NCBI GenBank assembly: GCA_023014335.1
Contig: JAECYW010000006.1
Coordinates: forward strand, 806,001-870,000
Length of the DNA: 64,000 nt
Source of the DNA: Galerina marginata
Lineage: Eukaryota; Basidiomycota; Agaricomycetes; Agaricales; Galerinaceae
Direction: 5' to 3'
Notes under the pieces: model-generated
Database searches by the model: none
The model's input: the letters and a program-made list of their open reading frames with translations, nothing else
What the model was told of the DNA's origin: nothing
Made by a program: the position numbers and the translations under genes
In this document: piece by piece, positions 24,498 to 36,437 of the stretch
Layout of the letters: each line of letters starts with the position of its first letter
Numbering within the stretch: the stretch's first letter is position 1

Positions 24498-24856
24498 TAG
24501 CCATTGTCTTTCTTGAAATTTCCCCAAGGTTCGTCAAGCAGTACAGTGAATTACTTATCACTTCCGGTGTCTCTAAGATGTATTCCGGATTAGTCTCCCT
24601 ATACAGACAACGATATATATTGTGATCTGCCCTACGTGTGGCCATTTGAGTTAAATAATTAATTCGCCTGGGTGCCCGGCTGGCCAGTGCCTAAATTTTT
24701 GTTGAACTTTGCTAGTTTCATGTAGTACTAGAAATGTCATCGAAATATATCCCTTTAAGCCAGGCACCATCTGGTGTATTCTAAATGAAATGGGAGATCG
24801 AAGTGTTCATGAGCGACTTTTTCCACGTACAGCGAGGAAGGAGCTTAACCGCATAC

Positions 24857-26690
24857 CTATTCAACCTTCTTGGCCGTGGAGGGGCGTGTATCTCGATAAT
24901 GCCACCCGCCACTTTCTCCGGTCGCCGAATCGAATGCGGTGCGTTCTGGAACAAACGTTTTCAGACCTACGCCACCTTCAATCAAAACAGTCGGCAAGTG
25001 TCTGCACGAAGGCGGCGCCGAATACGTCCTTAGAAGGTCAGCCGTCTGAGAGCCCACCCGGGAGAAGTGACTCAAACTTGACCCGCACCCATCACCTCGA
25101 GAGCTCTCGTCGTTGGTAATGCACAGCGTCAGTGTCCGTAGCCTGGGGAGATGCTGCGATGCGTTATGAATAAAAGAAACCTGTTAAGACGATATAAGGA
25201 AGTCCATGCGGAGATGGCTGAATACCTACTACTGGGTCTCCTCGTGTGTCTACCTCTGCAGGGCTGGCGTCCTTGCTAGGCCCAGGGTTGACAGAGATTG
25301 CCAAGGTTCTCAACTTCGTACAGGACGACAGTACTGAAATGTTATGATCGCCCAAGCCCCATAAACCTTCGTAGATAGGGGAAATTTTCAATTCTTCCAG
25401 GGAAAGCGCATGCATGGGCAATGGATTGTTGAAAAATTGAATTGCCCACTGGTCAGATTCGACGGCACTTTTGAATTTATTGACGTGCATACGAAGCTTG
25501 ATCAAACCCGAATATGTTTCGAGGTACTTCAGGAACGATGAAGTGACCTTAGTGATGCCTATTTCTTCCAAGCGCAGACCAAGATTAATGAGGGCCACCC
25601 AAATTTCGTCTATGGTAGAGCCAATAACTCGCTGGGCCGACGAAAGTTCTGGGTCGATCACATCTCCGTCCGAGTCGACAGTATCGTCTGGGCCGGGTGG
25701 TTCAAGGATGTTGTAGAGATCCAATGCGACGAGGTGTCGAAAGTGACGTAGTGTAACATCGTCCAACTTCACAAACACACTGTCCAACGAAATCCGACGT
25801 AGACGAAGAGGAGGAGTATCGCCTTTGAAGAACCAGAAAAGCTGATGAAGGCAGGCACTGGGGTGTGTGTCACCAGCGCCGAAACCACCCCGCTTCACGT
25901 AGATGGAGGTAAGTTCTGGGGTTGAGGCAATCATCCTGCCCATGTTCAGGTATGTCCTATGGTAGAAGCCATCTCCAGAGGATGGATTGGTTTCAATAAT
26001 AGTGAAATTTTCGAGGCGGCGTAGGAAATGTAGAGGCACGGCAGTCTTGAGGTAGTCAATCTCTAGGTGAAGAGTCCTGAGAGCGCGGAAGGTGTGAAGG
26101 GCTGTCGCCACCGTATCTTGGGCCCATTCGTCATCTTTATCATAGGTTTCCCAGCTAATTATAAGATAAGTTCTTTGTGCATTATGGTTTTGAATCGTCA
26201 AAAGCATACCGGACGGAATGAACGTTCTTTAAGGACATTAACGCACGGAGAAGATATTTCTTCATCTCCGCTTCTGCGAGGACGACTTCCGGTGGAATTG
26301 GCGGCCGTGAATGTCTGGCCCATTTGCCTATATAACTCGATTCTGGTGGGCGATAGGGGTCAAAAGTTGGCACCAGATAACGGATATCCAAGGCAGTAGT
26401 CGCTCGTGATGTAGCTGCCAGTGGTAGTCCCCCACTAGCCATACATCGGAGATTGGGAATAAACGACGAGATGTTTGTTGCGTTAACCTTAAAGGTGATC
26501 CTGCACAGGACTGACTTCTCTAGAAAATCAGAGAGCTGTTTACAGCACAATCGGAGGTGCTTGATATCGATCATATTCAACTGATTTTGGAAAGTAATCA
26601 AAAAATAGTCGAGGATTCTATAAGCCCACATACTGCGTGGCATATCATGTTAATCAACTCTGGAGGAAGAGAAAGTAAGGTGCCAGCCAT
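24857..26690 (-). CDS. F-box protein, tandem copy 2
   Basis: Same architecture as copy 1. MAGTLLSLPPELINMICHA splices over a 50-nt intron to LNMIDIKHLRLCCKQLSDFL (F-box). KNVHSV then joins SWETYDKDDEWAQDTVATAL, followed by a long LRR-like exon. The frame seems to end at 25,164 (FFYS), but the intron acceptor CTTAACAG near 25,181 continues it as VSFIHNASQHLPRLRTLTLC and on to the stop at 24,857. The extra exon is open in both copies and gives a better leucine-rich ending, so I take 24,857 as the end. Predicted SCF substrate receptor, target unknown. Upstream sequence differs from copy 1 by the inverted 175-bp segment, so expression may differ. Confidence 0.78.
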
Positions 26691-26960
26691 GTTGTTTTTG
26701 ACGAGACTTTCGTTGTCGGTGTTGAACGAACTGGTGCAAATCAGTAACCAGTTGCAAATCAGGGAATCTGTGACGCAGCGCCAATCACGAGACAGTATGT
26801 GATGAGTCACGCTTACCAAGCATCACTCAACTCTGAACTCGAAGTCTTTTCAATTCCGCAACTTGAACCGCCCTTCTACGTTCTATAGCGAGCGATTTAT
26901 AGTGAGGTAAAGGGTTTACAGCGCAAAAGACTCACGATCGTTTATATTCTCTCTCCAAGA

Positions 26961-27141
26961 GTTGATTAATATCTGACCAGTCAACCTCTCATTAAGCCTA
27001 TCAAAACGCCAGCGTCTAGGTGAAGGCGGGTCGCCTGCGACTTGTATATCGCGAGCAACCGGGTTACACACTGGGGCCGAAAGCTTGAACGCTCACGGTA
27101 CTGGAGAGCTAGCCATGTCTACACTGAAACCTTCCCCAGAG
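26961..27141. repeat. Inverted counterpart of 24,324-24,497
   Basis: About 181 bp, reverse complement of the matching part of unit 1 between the same flanking sequences. It lies about 270 bases upstream of the F-box start at 26,690. Confidence 0.9.
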
Positions 27142-27448
27142 TTAGCCATTGTCTTTCCTGAAATATCCCCAAGGTTCGTCTACTAGCCTAGTAGTACAGT
27201 AAATTACTTATCTTTCGGTGTCTCCAAGGTGTATTCCGGATGGTGCTGTCTTATAATCGGCATCAACAATGGCGTGGCTTGTAAGAACCCACTGAATATA
27301 AAAGAAACTTGTTTCGTATTCAATCCTCCAAGCTACGTCTCCTATGCTACAATTTTGTTCTTTTAATATACAACTGCTTAAGAATTAGAGCCATTCTCGC
27401 TCTACCCTCGTTCTATAAAAATGCCAATTTCTACTGCCGGTGCAACTC

Positions 27449-28378
27449 TCATGGGTTGATCGAGCAAGAGCTACCGTTATTTGCAGTCTCGGAAGAGTTA
27501 GCTGATGCTGATGATGCCGGTGGGGGTGGCGAATCTGTGACCTCGCTTCCGCTTCCACCTTGGCTTGGGACAGCATTGTTGCTAGCTGAGGGTGTTGTCT
27601 CGACGGTGCTTCCTCTAAGGGCCATGATTGCGGTTAGCTCTTCTCCCGTGCTCACTCAAAAATTAATAACTCACCCCGCGATAGGGTTCTGAACCAAAGT
27701 ATTGAGTTGTTCGCCGTCGGGTACGGGACCATTTGGATTCGCGGGGCATGAACCGGCGGGGCTCAACGCTTTCAATCCAAGGGGAACATTCCCGGTCTGA
27801 TCACCGCCGAACTTCGTGAAATCCGAGCCAGAAAATTGGCAGTGGAACAGTCCATTAAGTTCCGCGTTCTTAGGAGCGACCTGGCAGTAAGGGACCTGCG
27901 ACTTTTCAGGCTGGAGAGTTTTGGATATGAAACTGTCAGCGTTTCGGAACCCCTGCAGTTTTAGGTTGGCCTTACCGAGTTCCTAGGCTGCTGGGCAAAT
28001 ATTTGCGCAAGCCTAATCATCTCAGGATCGTTTCCGAGCTGCTTCGCGAGGTCAATCATACTGTCGGCCGAGTTCTGCTGATCGCAGACCCTTGCGGCCT
28101 CCAGCAAGCTTGCTGCCGCAGGCACGGCGACATCGCTGCATTTATCACGGGTTCCCCCGGCTTTAAGCTGTTCAAATGGAAGCCAGGTGAGTCCCAAAAC
28201 CTCCCACTACTATGACAGCGTGAGCCGAGAGTACTTGACTACTCACACAGGCTTGCTCCCATGGCCCTTTCGCGTCGGATGTGATTTGGTCGATGCGTCT
28301 CTCGATCTGGACAGGCGCTGCTTGTGAGAGCTTGAAAAGCGTGGAGGCGAGAACAACGAAAGTGGTCAGATAAAGCAT
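27449..28378 (-). CDS. Small secreted protein, function unknown
   Basis: The first exon gives a signal peptide (MLYLTTFVVLASTLFKLSQA) and a short mature start ending GPWEQAC. A GTGAGT intron leads to LKAGGTRDKCSDVAVPAAAS and an alpha-helical stretch. Another intron leads to QVPYCQVAPKNAELNGLFHC, FSGSDFTKFGGDQTGNVPLG and LKALSPAGSCP. A last intron (branch-like GCTAACCGC, acceptor CCCTTAG near 27,624) joins a Ser/Pro/Asn-rich tail ending SCSINP. The six or so cysteines and polar C-terminus suit an extracellular protein. No enzyme domain is seen. A TATA-like TATATAAG lies about 135 bases upstream on the same strand (near 28,512). Confidence 0.68.
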
Positions 28379-29519
28379 TGTAATCTTGTCAAAATTGGCA
28401 AAGGAAGAACGAAGGTTGTAAAGAGGAGAAGGACGCCTGGTCCGGAAGAAACTGAATCGAATGAAGAGGAGTGAGTCAAACTACAGAAAAAATGCCCCTT
28501 GCCATAATCTTATATACATATTCCGAGCAGCCAAAAATACTTTTTTGATTCTGCACATCGAATTTGTGCGTACCTGGTCTAAAATAGAGTCCAGCAAAAT
28601 GAAAACCATCAGAGTTGTTGCTTGGCAGTTGCATATCATGAAACAGAAGGATTGATTCGCAACGCTCTGTCTGTCAGTATCTGATGCGAGTCCCATGCCC
28701 GTGTCAAGGCATTGCATGCGACTTTACTCGATATCAGGCAAAGTCCTGAGTTCAAGCTTACAGAAAAAAAAATGCAGCTAATGCATCACTGAAAATTGGT
28801 GCCTAGGTGCGGCCTGTGAAATTCTTGAAATCCGCCTCTTGTCGGGTGCGAATGTGGTTATGATCAGGAATCCGGAAGGCTTCTAAAACCCAACAATTTC
28901 CAAGAAAGCAACTCGGACACAAAAATTTAGAGCTTTTGATCAAAAAAAAACAGCCGTAGAATTGGTGAAATTGCTCAGTTCAAATTTTATTGCCTTGACC
29001 AACATCTGGACTTTCTTGACGGAGAAAATACTCAGAGCACCCGACGGGAGGACTTGATTAGTTTCTCCGCCCCCCTGGGTACCTCTTGCTGTAACTTATG
29101 GAATATTCCCTAAAATGATTCAACATTCGAGGCGTAGTTTAGTGGGTGATAAATGATTCAACGCCCACCGGCGTTCTTACCACTGATAATTGGTACAGAA
29201 AAATCACCGACATCATCTCAGTTCTTCGGATTTTCAGATGGGCCTGTCCAACTGACGCCAACAACCAACGGGGAGACGGTTGCCAAACGCAAGGAGAGAG
29301 TAGCAGTAAATGACAATTTCGACCACCAGACACGGGTAGCTTGTCTTCTCCACGTTGTGCTGATCATGTCTGTCGCCGTCGACACCATCATTACATTATT
29401 TGAAGTATATACTCTCACAGACAAAAATTAGATTCGTTGTTGGTCGCAAGCAACATGAAGAAAGAGGATCATATATCGTACATGCTCATCAAGTTGGAGA
29501 TCCTCCACAATAATGATCA
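28379..29519. other. Intergenic stretch, no gene seen
   Basis: About 1.1 kb between two reverse-strand genes. The right half presumably carries the transporter's 3' untranslated region. A+T-rich, with several A-runs near 28,760 and 28,950. No repeat or gene was recognised. Confidence 0.45.
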
Positions 29520-31893
29520 TCAGACCTTCTCTGAAGAGGATGGGTGGGAAGAGATGCGGTTGAATTCTGTCATCCAAAATTAAGTTTTCTGGTCGAGACG
29601 ATCCATGGGACAAAAGACCTACCTCTTTCTCGTTTATCGATATCGGCTTGTCGTTGCTCAGATGTAATGGAACCGAATATGACATCCATTTCTTCCAAAC
29701 TGCGGCCTTTAGTCTCGGGAATGAGTCTGCAATGAAAATGGTCAAAAAGTCTGAGCGACTGGAGGTGTTAATGAGACGAACAAAGAGAAGACGGCCATCC
29801 CTCCGATGTTAATAGTAGCAAACATCAAGAACATTTTATAACCCAAATCCGTGTTCAAAGTTGGCGTAACCTTTGAGACAACAAAATCTAAACAGGACGA
29901 TATGTGATTGAATACCCAAAACTTAGAAGTTTGGGTGAGAACTTACTCCAGAGCCACTGAGATGCGCTCGCCAGGGCAAGACCGTAATGCCTTGTTCGAG
30001 TCGGGAAGATATCAGACACATATACCCAAGGTAGTGGTCCTGGGTTGACGGTTAGGAGATCTGAAAGACCGACGCTTCTTCCACTCACCCCATCCCATTG
30101 AATAGAAACAAACGTAGATGTACAACATGGCAGCCATGGCTTTGGACGCTGGAGGCGGGTTCGCCGCGGCGTGATTGGCGTCTTGAGATGGAGGTGGATG
30201 TGTTTTGAGGATTGCGCCGATAATGAAGAATAGGGTGCCCATTCCCATAGCGGAGATGAAGAGCGAGATCTTGCGACCGAGAGCCTCGACCCCAAAGAAT
30301 ATGAAGATGGTCGTTGCTATAAGTTTGATAACACCTAAAGATACGCGAGTAAATCTAAGGGCAGTTAGTTATGAATATCGGGACGCGTACCGTAGATACC
30401 ACTGGCCAGGAGAGAGTTCTTGCGAGCAGTGAAGCCAATCTGGTCATGCTCTCAGTGTCGAGAAATGGTTTAAATGCAAGTTCAGCTTACAGAGGCGAAG
30501 ATTTGTGGTGCGTAATAGCTAGTTCGAGAATAAGAACGATTGCAAGCGAAAGGGTTTCGTGAACTTACTTGACTGAATTCTGGCCAGCCCATTGCTGCAG
30601 CAGGAAGATGACAAACGCGATGACAAAGCGGATGAAATTACCCTTCCCGAAAAACGCCTCTTTCAGACCAAGTCCTTGGCGAGCTTCACGTTCTTCAAGG
30701 ATGGCGGCTTCGATTTCCGCCATCTCATGAAGAACCTCTGGAGAATCTGGATGCTCTCGGCGTAAATAGGCGAGATTGTCAAGTGCTTCACGGTTTTTTC
30801 CAACGGATGCGAGCCAACGTGGAGATTCCTAATATAATAAATAGGAATTAGGTGTTGTCTAACCGAATCTTATAGCCCAATAACCAACCTTGACTGTCAA
30901 TAGTCCGAATACCATAATACCAGCTGGGACGAGTTGGAACCCAAACGGAATTCTCCACACATTTACGCCAGTTGGTATATGAATGCCAACGGCATCTGAT
31001 AGACGTTAATTTCAGAATTCGAGCAAGAAATGAGCAGGACACACAGTTCATGAAGTATGAGATCATAACACCGAATGCCACCTACCCGTCATCCAAGATC
31101 AGTTAAGTTTGAACGAAGCATAGACAGAGACCGACCATAATTTGGAACATTCCCGTAATCCTTCCTCGAACTTCCTTGGGCGAGCATTCGGACACATATG
31201 CTGGTGCGACGGCTGAGATAGCGCCGATGCCAATACCGGATATCACTCGACCAGCATAGATCTCTGCCAATCCCCTCGAGCCTTGCGCAATGGTGGTCAA
31301 GATCTGCACAGTCGTCAGAGCTTTGGCGTTAGTCAAACAACAAATATACAAACCGCGCCAACGCAGAAGACAACACTGAATCCGAATAACGTATACCGAC
31401 GCCCGATTTTGGCTATCCAATTGAATCAGCAGCAATCACACGCTTGTGAAAAAGACAACGAACATGATATCGGCGCGCTTCCTAATGCGCCGAAGAAAGC
31501 CCCGGCTTGGAGCACAGAAACGACATTGGACGAAACTGTATTCACCCTTGCCGTATCCTTCGTACCATCGGCTTTTAACAAGCCAAATGATTGCAGGAAG
31601 TATGGGGCGCTGACGACTCCGCCGCTGCAAGATGTCGTAAGAACGAGAACATATCGAGTCAATTCTATGTTTATACCCAATACCCCTGTTTTGATTTCAT
31701 GAGAAAGAGCTCGTGAGGCCTGAGAGTAGAAACGTACGTGTCATATCCAAATAGAACTATTCCCCAGTATACGATGAAGGCCAACCCTATCGCGAAGAAA
31801 CGTTCTTTAATCAGATTCTCGTGATCGAAGAAAGAAAGACGCACAATACACCCGAATGTTCTTGAAAATGCTCACTCCAGCAGCGTCTTTCAT
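29520..31893 (-). CDS. MFS sugar transporter (SP family)
   Basis: Proton-coupled sugar importer of the plasma membrane. The product has the twelve-helix sugar porter pattern. MKDAAGVSIFKNIRVY is joined to WLAFIVYWGIVLFGYDTG. Next come NTVSSNVVSVLQAGAFFGAL and the signature RVISGIGIGAISAVAPAYVS with ECSPKEVRGR. The second half has FGVEALGRK, GPLPWVYVSDIFPTRTRHYG and PETKGRSLEEMD. Many introns of about 50 nt are present. The GYDTG motif requires a 9-nt exon at 31,677-31,685. The end uses an intron with donor GTAGGT and acceptor GATGACAG, giving a tail ending SSHPSSSEKV and the stop at 29,520; without it the frame stops at 29,570. Substrate (hexose, quinate or other) cannot be told from sequence. 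It fits with the cellulase nearby. Confidence 0.87.
31677..31685 (-). other. 9-nt micro-exon of the sugar transporter
   Basis: GGGTATTGG on the reverse strand lies between an acceptor (AAAACAG) and a donor (GTATAA). Its inclusion restores the conserved motif as GYDTGIGGGVVSAPYF in frame. Without it, the flanking exons lose the conserved glycines. Confidence 0.8.
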
Positions 31894-32232
31894 CTTGTCG
31901 GTCCTTTGCTCGTAACTCAGGATGAGGTGAGGGATCGGAACCAAAGAGGCCGTCGTCACTCCACCACCATACTTATACCACCACGGAGCTTCTGTGGGCA
32001 AAGAATGGAGTGCCTTTCGCACACTCAATCATGCGGGGCATGTGGGGTGTAAACACGGAAGAAGAGTAGGATGGGGCTAGAGGGAAGCGAGCCGATCATT
32101 CGCTGCCCGTGCGGGCCGGTGGCGGAGTTGTTCAGTTGGTCAATCAGAAATGCTGGCTTAGTGAGATGTCGCGTTGTGCGGGAATTGTAAGCAGATGGTG
32201 AGCAAAAAAAAATACCAGAGAACCTTCATATC

Positions 32233-32798
32233 TCAGATGAGATCCACCACCGTACAGCGCAAGCTCGTAGGAGAGTAGAATTGCTTCAACAAGGTAGTTG
32301 GCAATAAACCGGTTTCAAGACACAAGAGCATGCAATTGATTCCTATTAATACTTGACTTCGGCTGATGAAATCAAACACGAAGCTTCTCCGGAAGGCGTA
32401 CTATAGGTCAATAACAGGTCATGAGAGCAACTGAAAAAGTGACGATGACATGAAACATACTCGCACTTGTCCGTAAAAGGAGTCGGCCCAAAAGTCGGAA
32501 TTTCCGTCCGTTCTTTCCACAAGCCTTATCAAGCGTTCGATGACCACGTCTTGTCCGTTACTATCAAGTCTTTCCTTGGGGAAGAAAATGTCAGCCATCA
32601 CTTCAGGAAAAGGGAGTCAGCGAACAATACCATAATTCTCTCAAGAATATGTTTGGCACCTACAAAGGTGGTGAGTAATGGATTCGTCTGGAAAGCTTTT
32701 GGGAGGCTTGGTCCTTGCGTCTCGGCGGTGATACTGGAACATCAAATGAGAGGATCGATATACAACGAAGATACACACCTTACCTCATATTTAGTCAT
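32233..32798 (-). CDS. Small hypothetical protein
   Basis: The gene model has four exons: MTKYE, then YHRRDARTKPPKSFPDESIT, then MADIFFPKERLDSNGQDVVI continuing to WADSFYGQVR, then a last exon YAFRRSFVFDFISRSQVLIG to the stop at 32,233. Introns have GTAAGG, GTAGGT and GTATGT donors and keep one frame, giving about 138 residues. No known domain. The consistent splicing is the only support; it could also be a remnant. Confidence 0.4.
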
Positions 32799-34489
32799 TC
32801 CAGATTGAAGGAAGATTTTATACGGGATATATTTGAAGTCAGGGAAAGAGGTGCCGAGTCGATGTGAGACAAAAAATGCCTATAAACGGGCAGAGTATAC
32901 GCCAGAATTTCTCAGTGAACCCTAAATGTGAGCCCCATCGATCTTTCCTAAAAGATCCACCATGTTTAGAGGAGTCCAGAGATACGCGATCCCTAAAATG
33001 CTCCTCAATCCCTACTTTGAAGTAAGTACAAAGGACATAGTGAGGGAACTCAATGTACTCCTCCCTATGACTAGCTCGGGTCTGACGGTGTCATGGCCAC
33101 CCCATTATAAGTACCAAATCTTTCGAGGTGCTTTCCTCTTTTGACTGCTGATGTGGTCCCTGGAAAACAGACACCAGGTTATACACATCCACCCTTGTGA
33201 TATGGAGGCCTGTACGAACCTTATAACTGAAACGGAAGGCTCGACATTGTGAGAAGTTTTCATTGTACCGGACGCAACAAACGCCATCTGGAAATGTTTA
33301 CAGATCGCAGGCCGATATGAAGTGAGAAGCCGTGGTTGTTAAAAGCAAAGGCAGATCGAGTTCCGTTGAACCCGGCATAATTAAGAAAAAAGACCTTCAC
33401 CGAGAATGTTAAAATACACATAAACGATGAAGGCGTCTTCTTTCGACCCAATTGGCTAAAATCCTCTGAGAAACCACAGCCGTAAGAAAAGAAACGAACA
33501 GCATGCAAAAGGGGAAGTACCTGGCTCACCGAAAGGCGCTCCAAGCCGTGGGCTATATTGGGTGTGATCTTTTCTAGTTGTTCCCGATCTACCTTACCAT
33601 CGATCTCGAGAGTACATAAGAGCCCCTAGAACGCCCACCCCAGAACATGGAGAAAGATTCTCATCTCCAGCTGAAAATGGCTGGGGCAAGAAATGAAATG
33701 CGGGGCGGATAGAAACGGCCCGCGGCCCGCAGGATGCAAGTACTGCTACACTTGGCCGTGAAGCAATGACGAGGGAAGGGCGAGCATCGAGCAGGTGATA
33801 TCCCTTGCAATCCTTGCAAACAGAAATGTGGCAATTCAACACGGTCGTGATGGGTGAAGGGTCGAGATATAACCCCGTTATTCCCTCGCGAGGTTTGTCC
33901 GCGAGCGCAGCATTTTTGAACGTTTGAAGTACTTTCGGTGTGGTTTGATTTGACCGGAGATTTACCTCGGATGATATTCCAGGGCTCATTATCTCCTACG
34001 AAGGCCTAGAAAAACAAAATTTCAAGCGCGCCGTTACACAGGCAGGGCAAGACATCTCTCAACTGTGGCGTCACCTCACTATTTTGGCAACTAAATTGGA
34101 GTCTAGAATCTCTTTGGCGACGCACCTACATATCGTGGCATATCATAAACGCTTAACGGAGTGGTGTTCATCACGATCAGGCGCACAGTAAGCTGCGTCT
34201 AAGACGACATTCGTTATCGCACCGGGACTTTTGCTACATGGCCATCGGCCAGAGAGGGCGGGTGTCAGAGGCAGCGCGGCCCGCCAGGGTGTCGTCCAAG
34301 AGGGTCAGGCTGCAGGGGCCAATAAAACAGCTCAAATTAGGGACTAAAATGTGATAAAGTCCAATGCCCCGTGTTATGGTATATACCTGTGATACAAGAA
34401 TTTAGGAACTGACCGTCACTGAAACACGGATGCCTCAAACCCAGGTGATATAGGCGCCTTAGATCGTTTAGAGGAAGCGGAATTCTTTT
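32799..34489. other. 1.7-kb stretch with one weak open frame
   Basis: A reverse frame at 33,594-33,989 (131 codons, with CHISVCKDCKGYH) is the only stretch of note. It has no recognisable family and no clear splice partners. A G+C-rich patch lies at 34,245-34,320. Otherwise nothing was seen. Confidence 0.35.
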
Positions 34490-35539
34490 CTAGAATCCTA
34501 CATAGACAACGCTTGAGTTTGGCGGTCGTTGTGTACAAGGTGGTGGCTTGGTGGGGTCACTGGGTGAATCAACCAAGTTCGGGGTGATCCGGGGAAGACA
34601 CCAAACAGTCGCCAATAATCCGAAAAGGGTCCGTCCTAGTGCGCCGCACCGGCGGCATGCATTCATTTGTTCAACCTCCCCTTTTTCGAAGCCTCCAGTA
34701 AGTACCTTCTTATTCATCAATTATGTCGTGTCGTTGCGGAGAAACTGGAACTAATACAGCCGGATACCATTTGTTTCTTTTGCACGAAAGTAATTCAGAC
34801 CACCTTTCTCGGTGGACGAAAGATTACTTCGCGGAGTGTATGTTTTCTCGGATTCGGGCTACTTACATATAGGCTAGGTACCATTAAAATACTAGGATTA
34901 AGCCTGTATAACTATTGGAGCTGAGAATGCCAAAGCACCAGTACTATCACGCAGGACAAACGCGATATCAGTGCCTAAGAGAGGAATTCAATTGCCTTAT
35001 TAGGAGGCCAGCTGTTGGATGGTTGAAAGCATACATACCGGCTGCGAGGTTCGTGTTCCAAATCTTGGATCTTCCGTTTTGTGCGCCAAAGCTTTCCAAA
35101 GGCGCTGAGGTAGGATCATTTCCTGGTACGATACTACAGAACCAATGCTGTCAGTATCTCGAATTCTGCAAGTACCTCGCGGAGAACGTACTCCTATATT
35201 TAATACCAAAGAAGCAAGGCGGGATAAATCACAAGTTCAGGATCATCGTATTAGTTAGATGGATAGAAGTAAAGTACGAACCAAGAAGAAAGGACCTGCA
35301 ATGAGATAGTTTCAGATCTAATGCCTTGTGTCGATTCGAGCTACTCACGACTGCCTCCGCTCCATTCAATAAGAGTGGGGTGCCCAGCTACGACAGATAC
35401 CCTGTTATGTATGAGAAAATGAGCGTTCGATACCATCATTACCAAGAGGAAAAGCGTACGGAGTGTCGATGATCAAAGGAGCAGCGCCGACACTTCCTGC
35501 GAAGGTAGCGGCGAGAGTGAGTAAAGAGAAGAATTTCAT
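34490..35539 (-). CDS. Kre9/Knh1-like secreted cell-wall protein
   Basis: MKFFSLLTLAATFAGSVGAA is a signal peptide. Using the donor GTACGC inside CCGTACGC, the frame continues LIIDTPVSVVAGHPTLIEWS and GGSRPFFL, then NDPTSAPLESFGAQNGRSKI, WNTNLAAG and TDIAFVLRDSTGALAFSAP. This is the Ser/Thr-rich membrane-anchored (Kre9/Knh1 N-terminal, Ig-like) domain found in many basidiomycete wall proteins linked to beta-glucan assembly. The region after this domain (to 34,490) stays partly open but lacks the usual long Ser/Thr tail and anchor signal, so the 3' end is doubtful and the gene may be truncated or decayed. Confidence 0.6.
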
Positions 35540-35606
35540 GGTGGTACTTAGATATAGAAATTCAAAGCTTGCTTTGGTGACAAGCACTTGCCCATCTACA
35601 CTTACC

Positions 35607-35612
35607 TTTATA
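35607..35612 (-). promoter_or_regulatory. TATA box before the Kre9-like gene
   Basis: TATAAA on the reverse strand, about 70 bases before the ATG at 35,539. Confidence 0.4.
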
Positions 35613-35639
35613 TCTTCCACAGGAGGTCCTAAAAATAAA

Positions 35640-36437
35640 TTCCACATAAACCTCTTCGACCAGCCGAGTTCATCATTCCATCTTGATTGGTGGGTTCTCT
35701 AGCGCGCATGACGTCTTTCTCGCACCACGGCGTAGTTCAACCTAGGTGTGAAGAGAAGTAGCCCCAGGTAGGAAGACTGGGAAGGATTACTTGCATTTAT
35801 TGTTACAATATGCTATATATGACTGCCAACACCGCGGACTAGTTGAACCCCAATGATGCTGGCTACTTGTGAAAACACCGATTGGAGAGATTAATAGTTT
35901 TTCTTCGCGCCTACCAAGTTCGACTTAGTCTTGACCGAGGAGTGGAAAATTTGTTAGAACAGGTGCCCGCTGATAGAGGTGCTGATGCAAGCCTAAACCC
36001 GGGCTCAAAACCCCACAACTATGCCAGTGAGGTATTACGTTAATACTACTAGTGTACTTACAAAATCTCTCAATCGTTTTTAAATATAGCCACTTTCAAG
36101 GTAAGTAGGTGGGAGAAGTGTGAGTGGAAGCTGCTTTACCCAGAGTTATCCCTAATACCCTATTACCACTACGGAATAATATTGCGCAGGGCGACGGAAC
36201 ATTATGAAGGTTCATTCATGTTCTCCTACGGTGAGCGGCAAGAACAGCCGTCATGGGTCTGAGTGGGAAGAAGCGGGATACGATAGCCTTTTACAATCCT
36301 AATATCATCCCATGCCAAAAACGTACAGCATAACCTAATACAATGCGTCAAAGCAGGTGCAACAGCTAACAAATCAAAAACACAAAAGCATCACAAACAT
36401 CACCGACGTATGGTCCATAGAACATCCTTGTCACAGC
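35640..36437. other. Intergenic stretch, no gene seen
   Basis: About 800 bases between the Kre9-like promoter and the 3' end of the F-box gene, with no frame worth listing and no repeat recognised. Confidence 0.45.

Larger units (their letters stand above)
22018..24592. repeat. Tandem duplication unit 1 (about 2.6 kb)
   Basis: This stretch is similar along its length to 24,637-27,241 in the same orientation. The left edge is sharp: TGTGGCCATTTGAG occurs at 22,018, where it is the end of the CFEM reading frame, and again at 24,637. The right edge is at TATTCCGGAT (24,592 and 27,241). Each unit carries one F-box gene on the reverse strand. Confidence 0.9.
24637..27241. repeat. Tandem duplication unit 2 (about 2.6 kb)
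   Basis: Second unit of the direct duplication described for 22,018-24,592. It begins with a copy of the last codons of the CFEM gene (GTGGCCATTTGA at about 24,638), although no CFEM gene precedes it. This shows that unit 1 is the parental position for that edge. Confidence 0.88.

Noticed and set aside
35405..35539. Frameshift in the Kre9-like gene after the signal peptide
   Set aside because: Using the GTACGC donor inside the Asp-Thr-Pro codons restores the family motif in frame.
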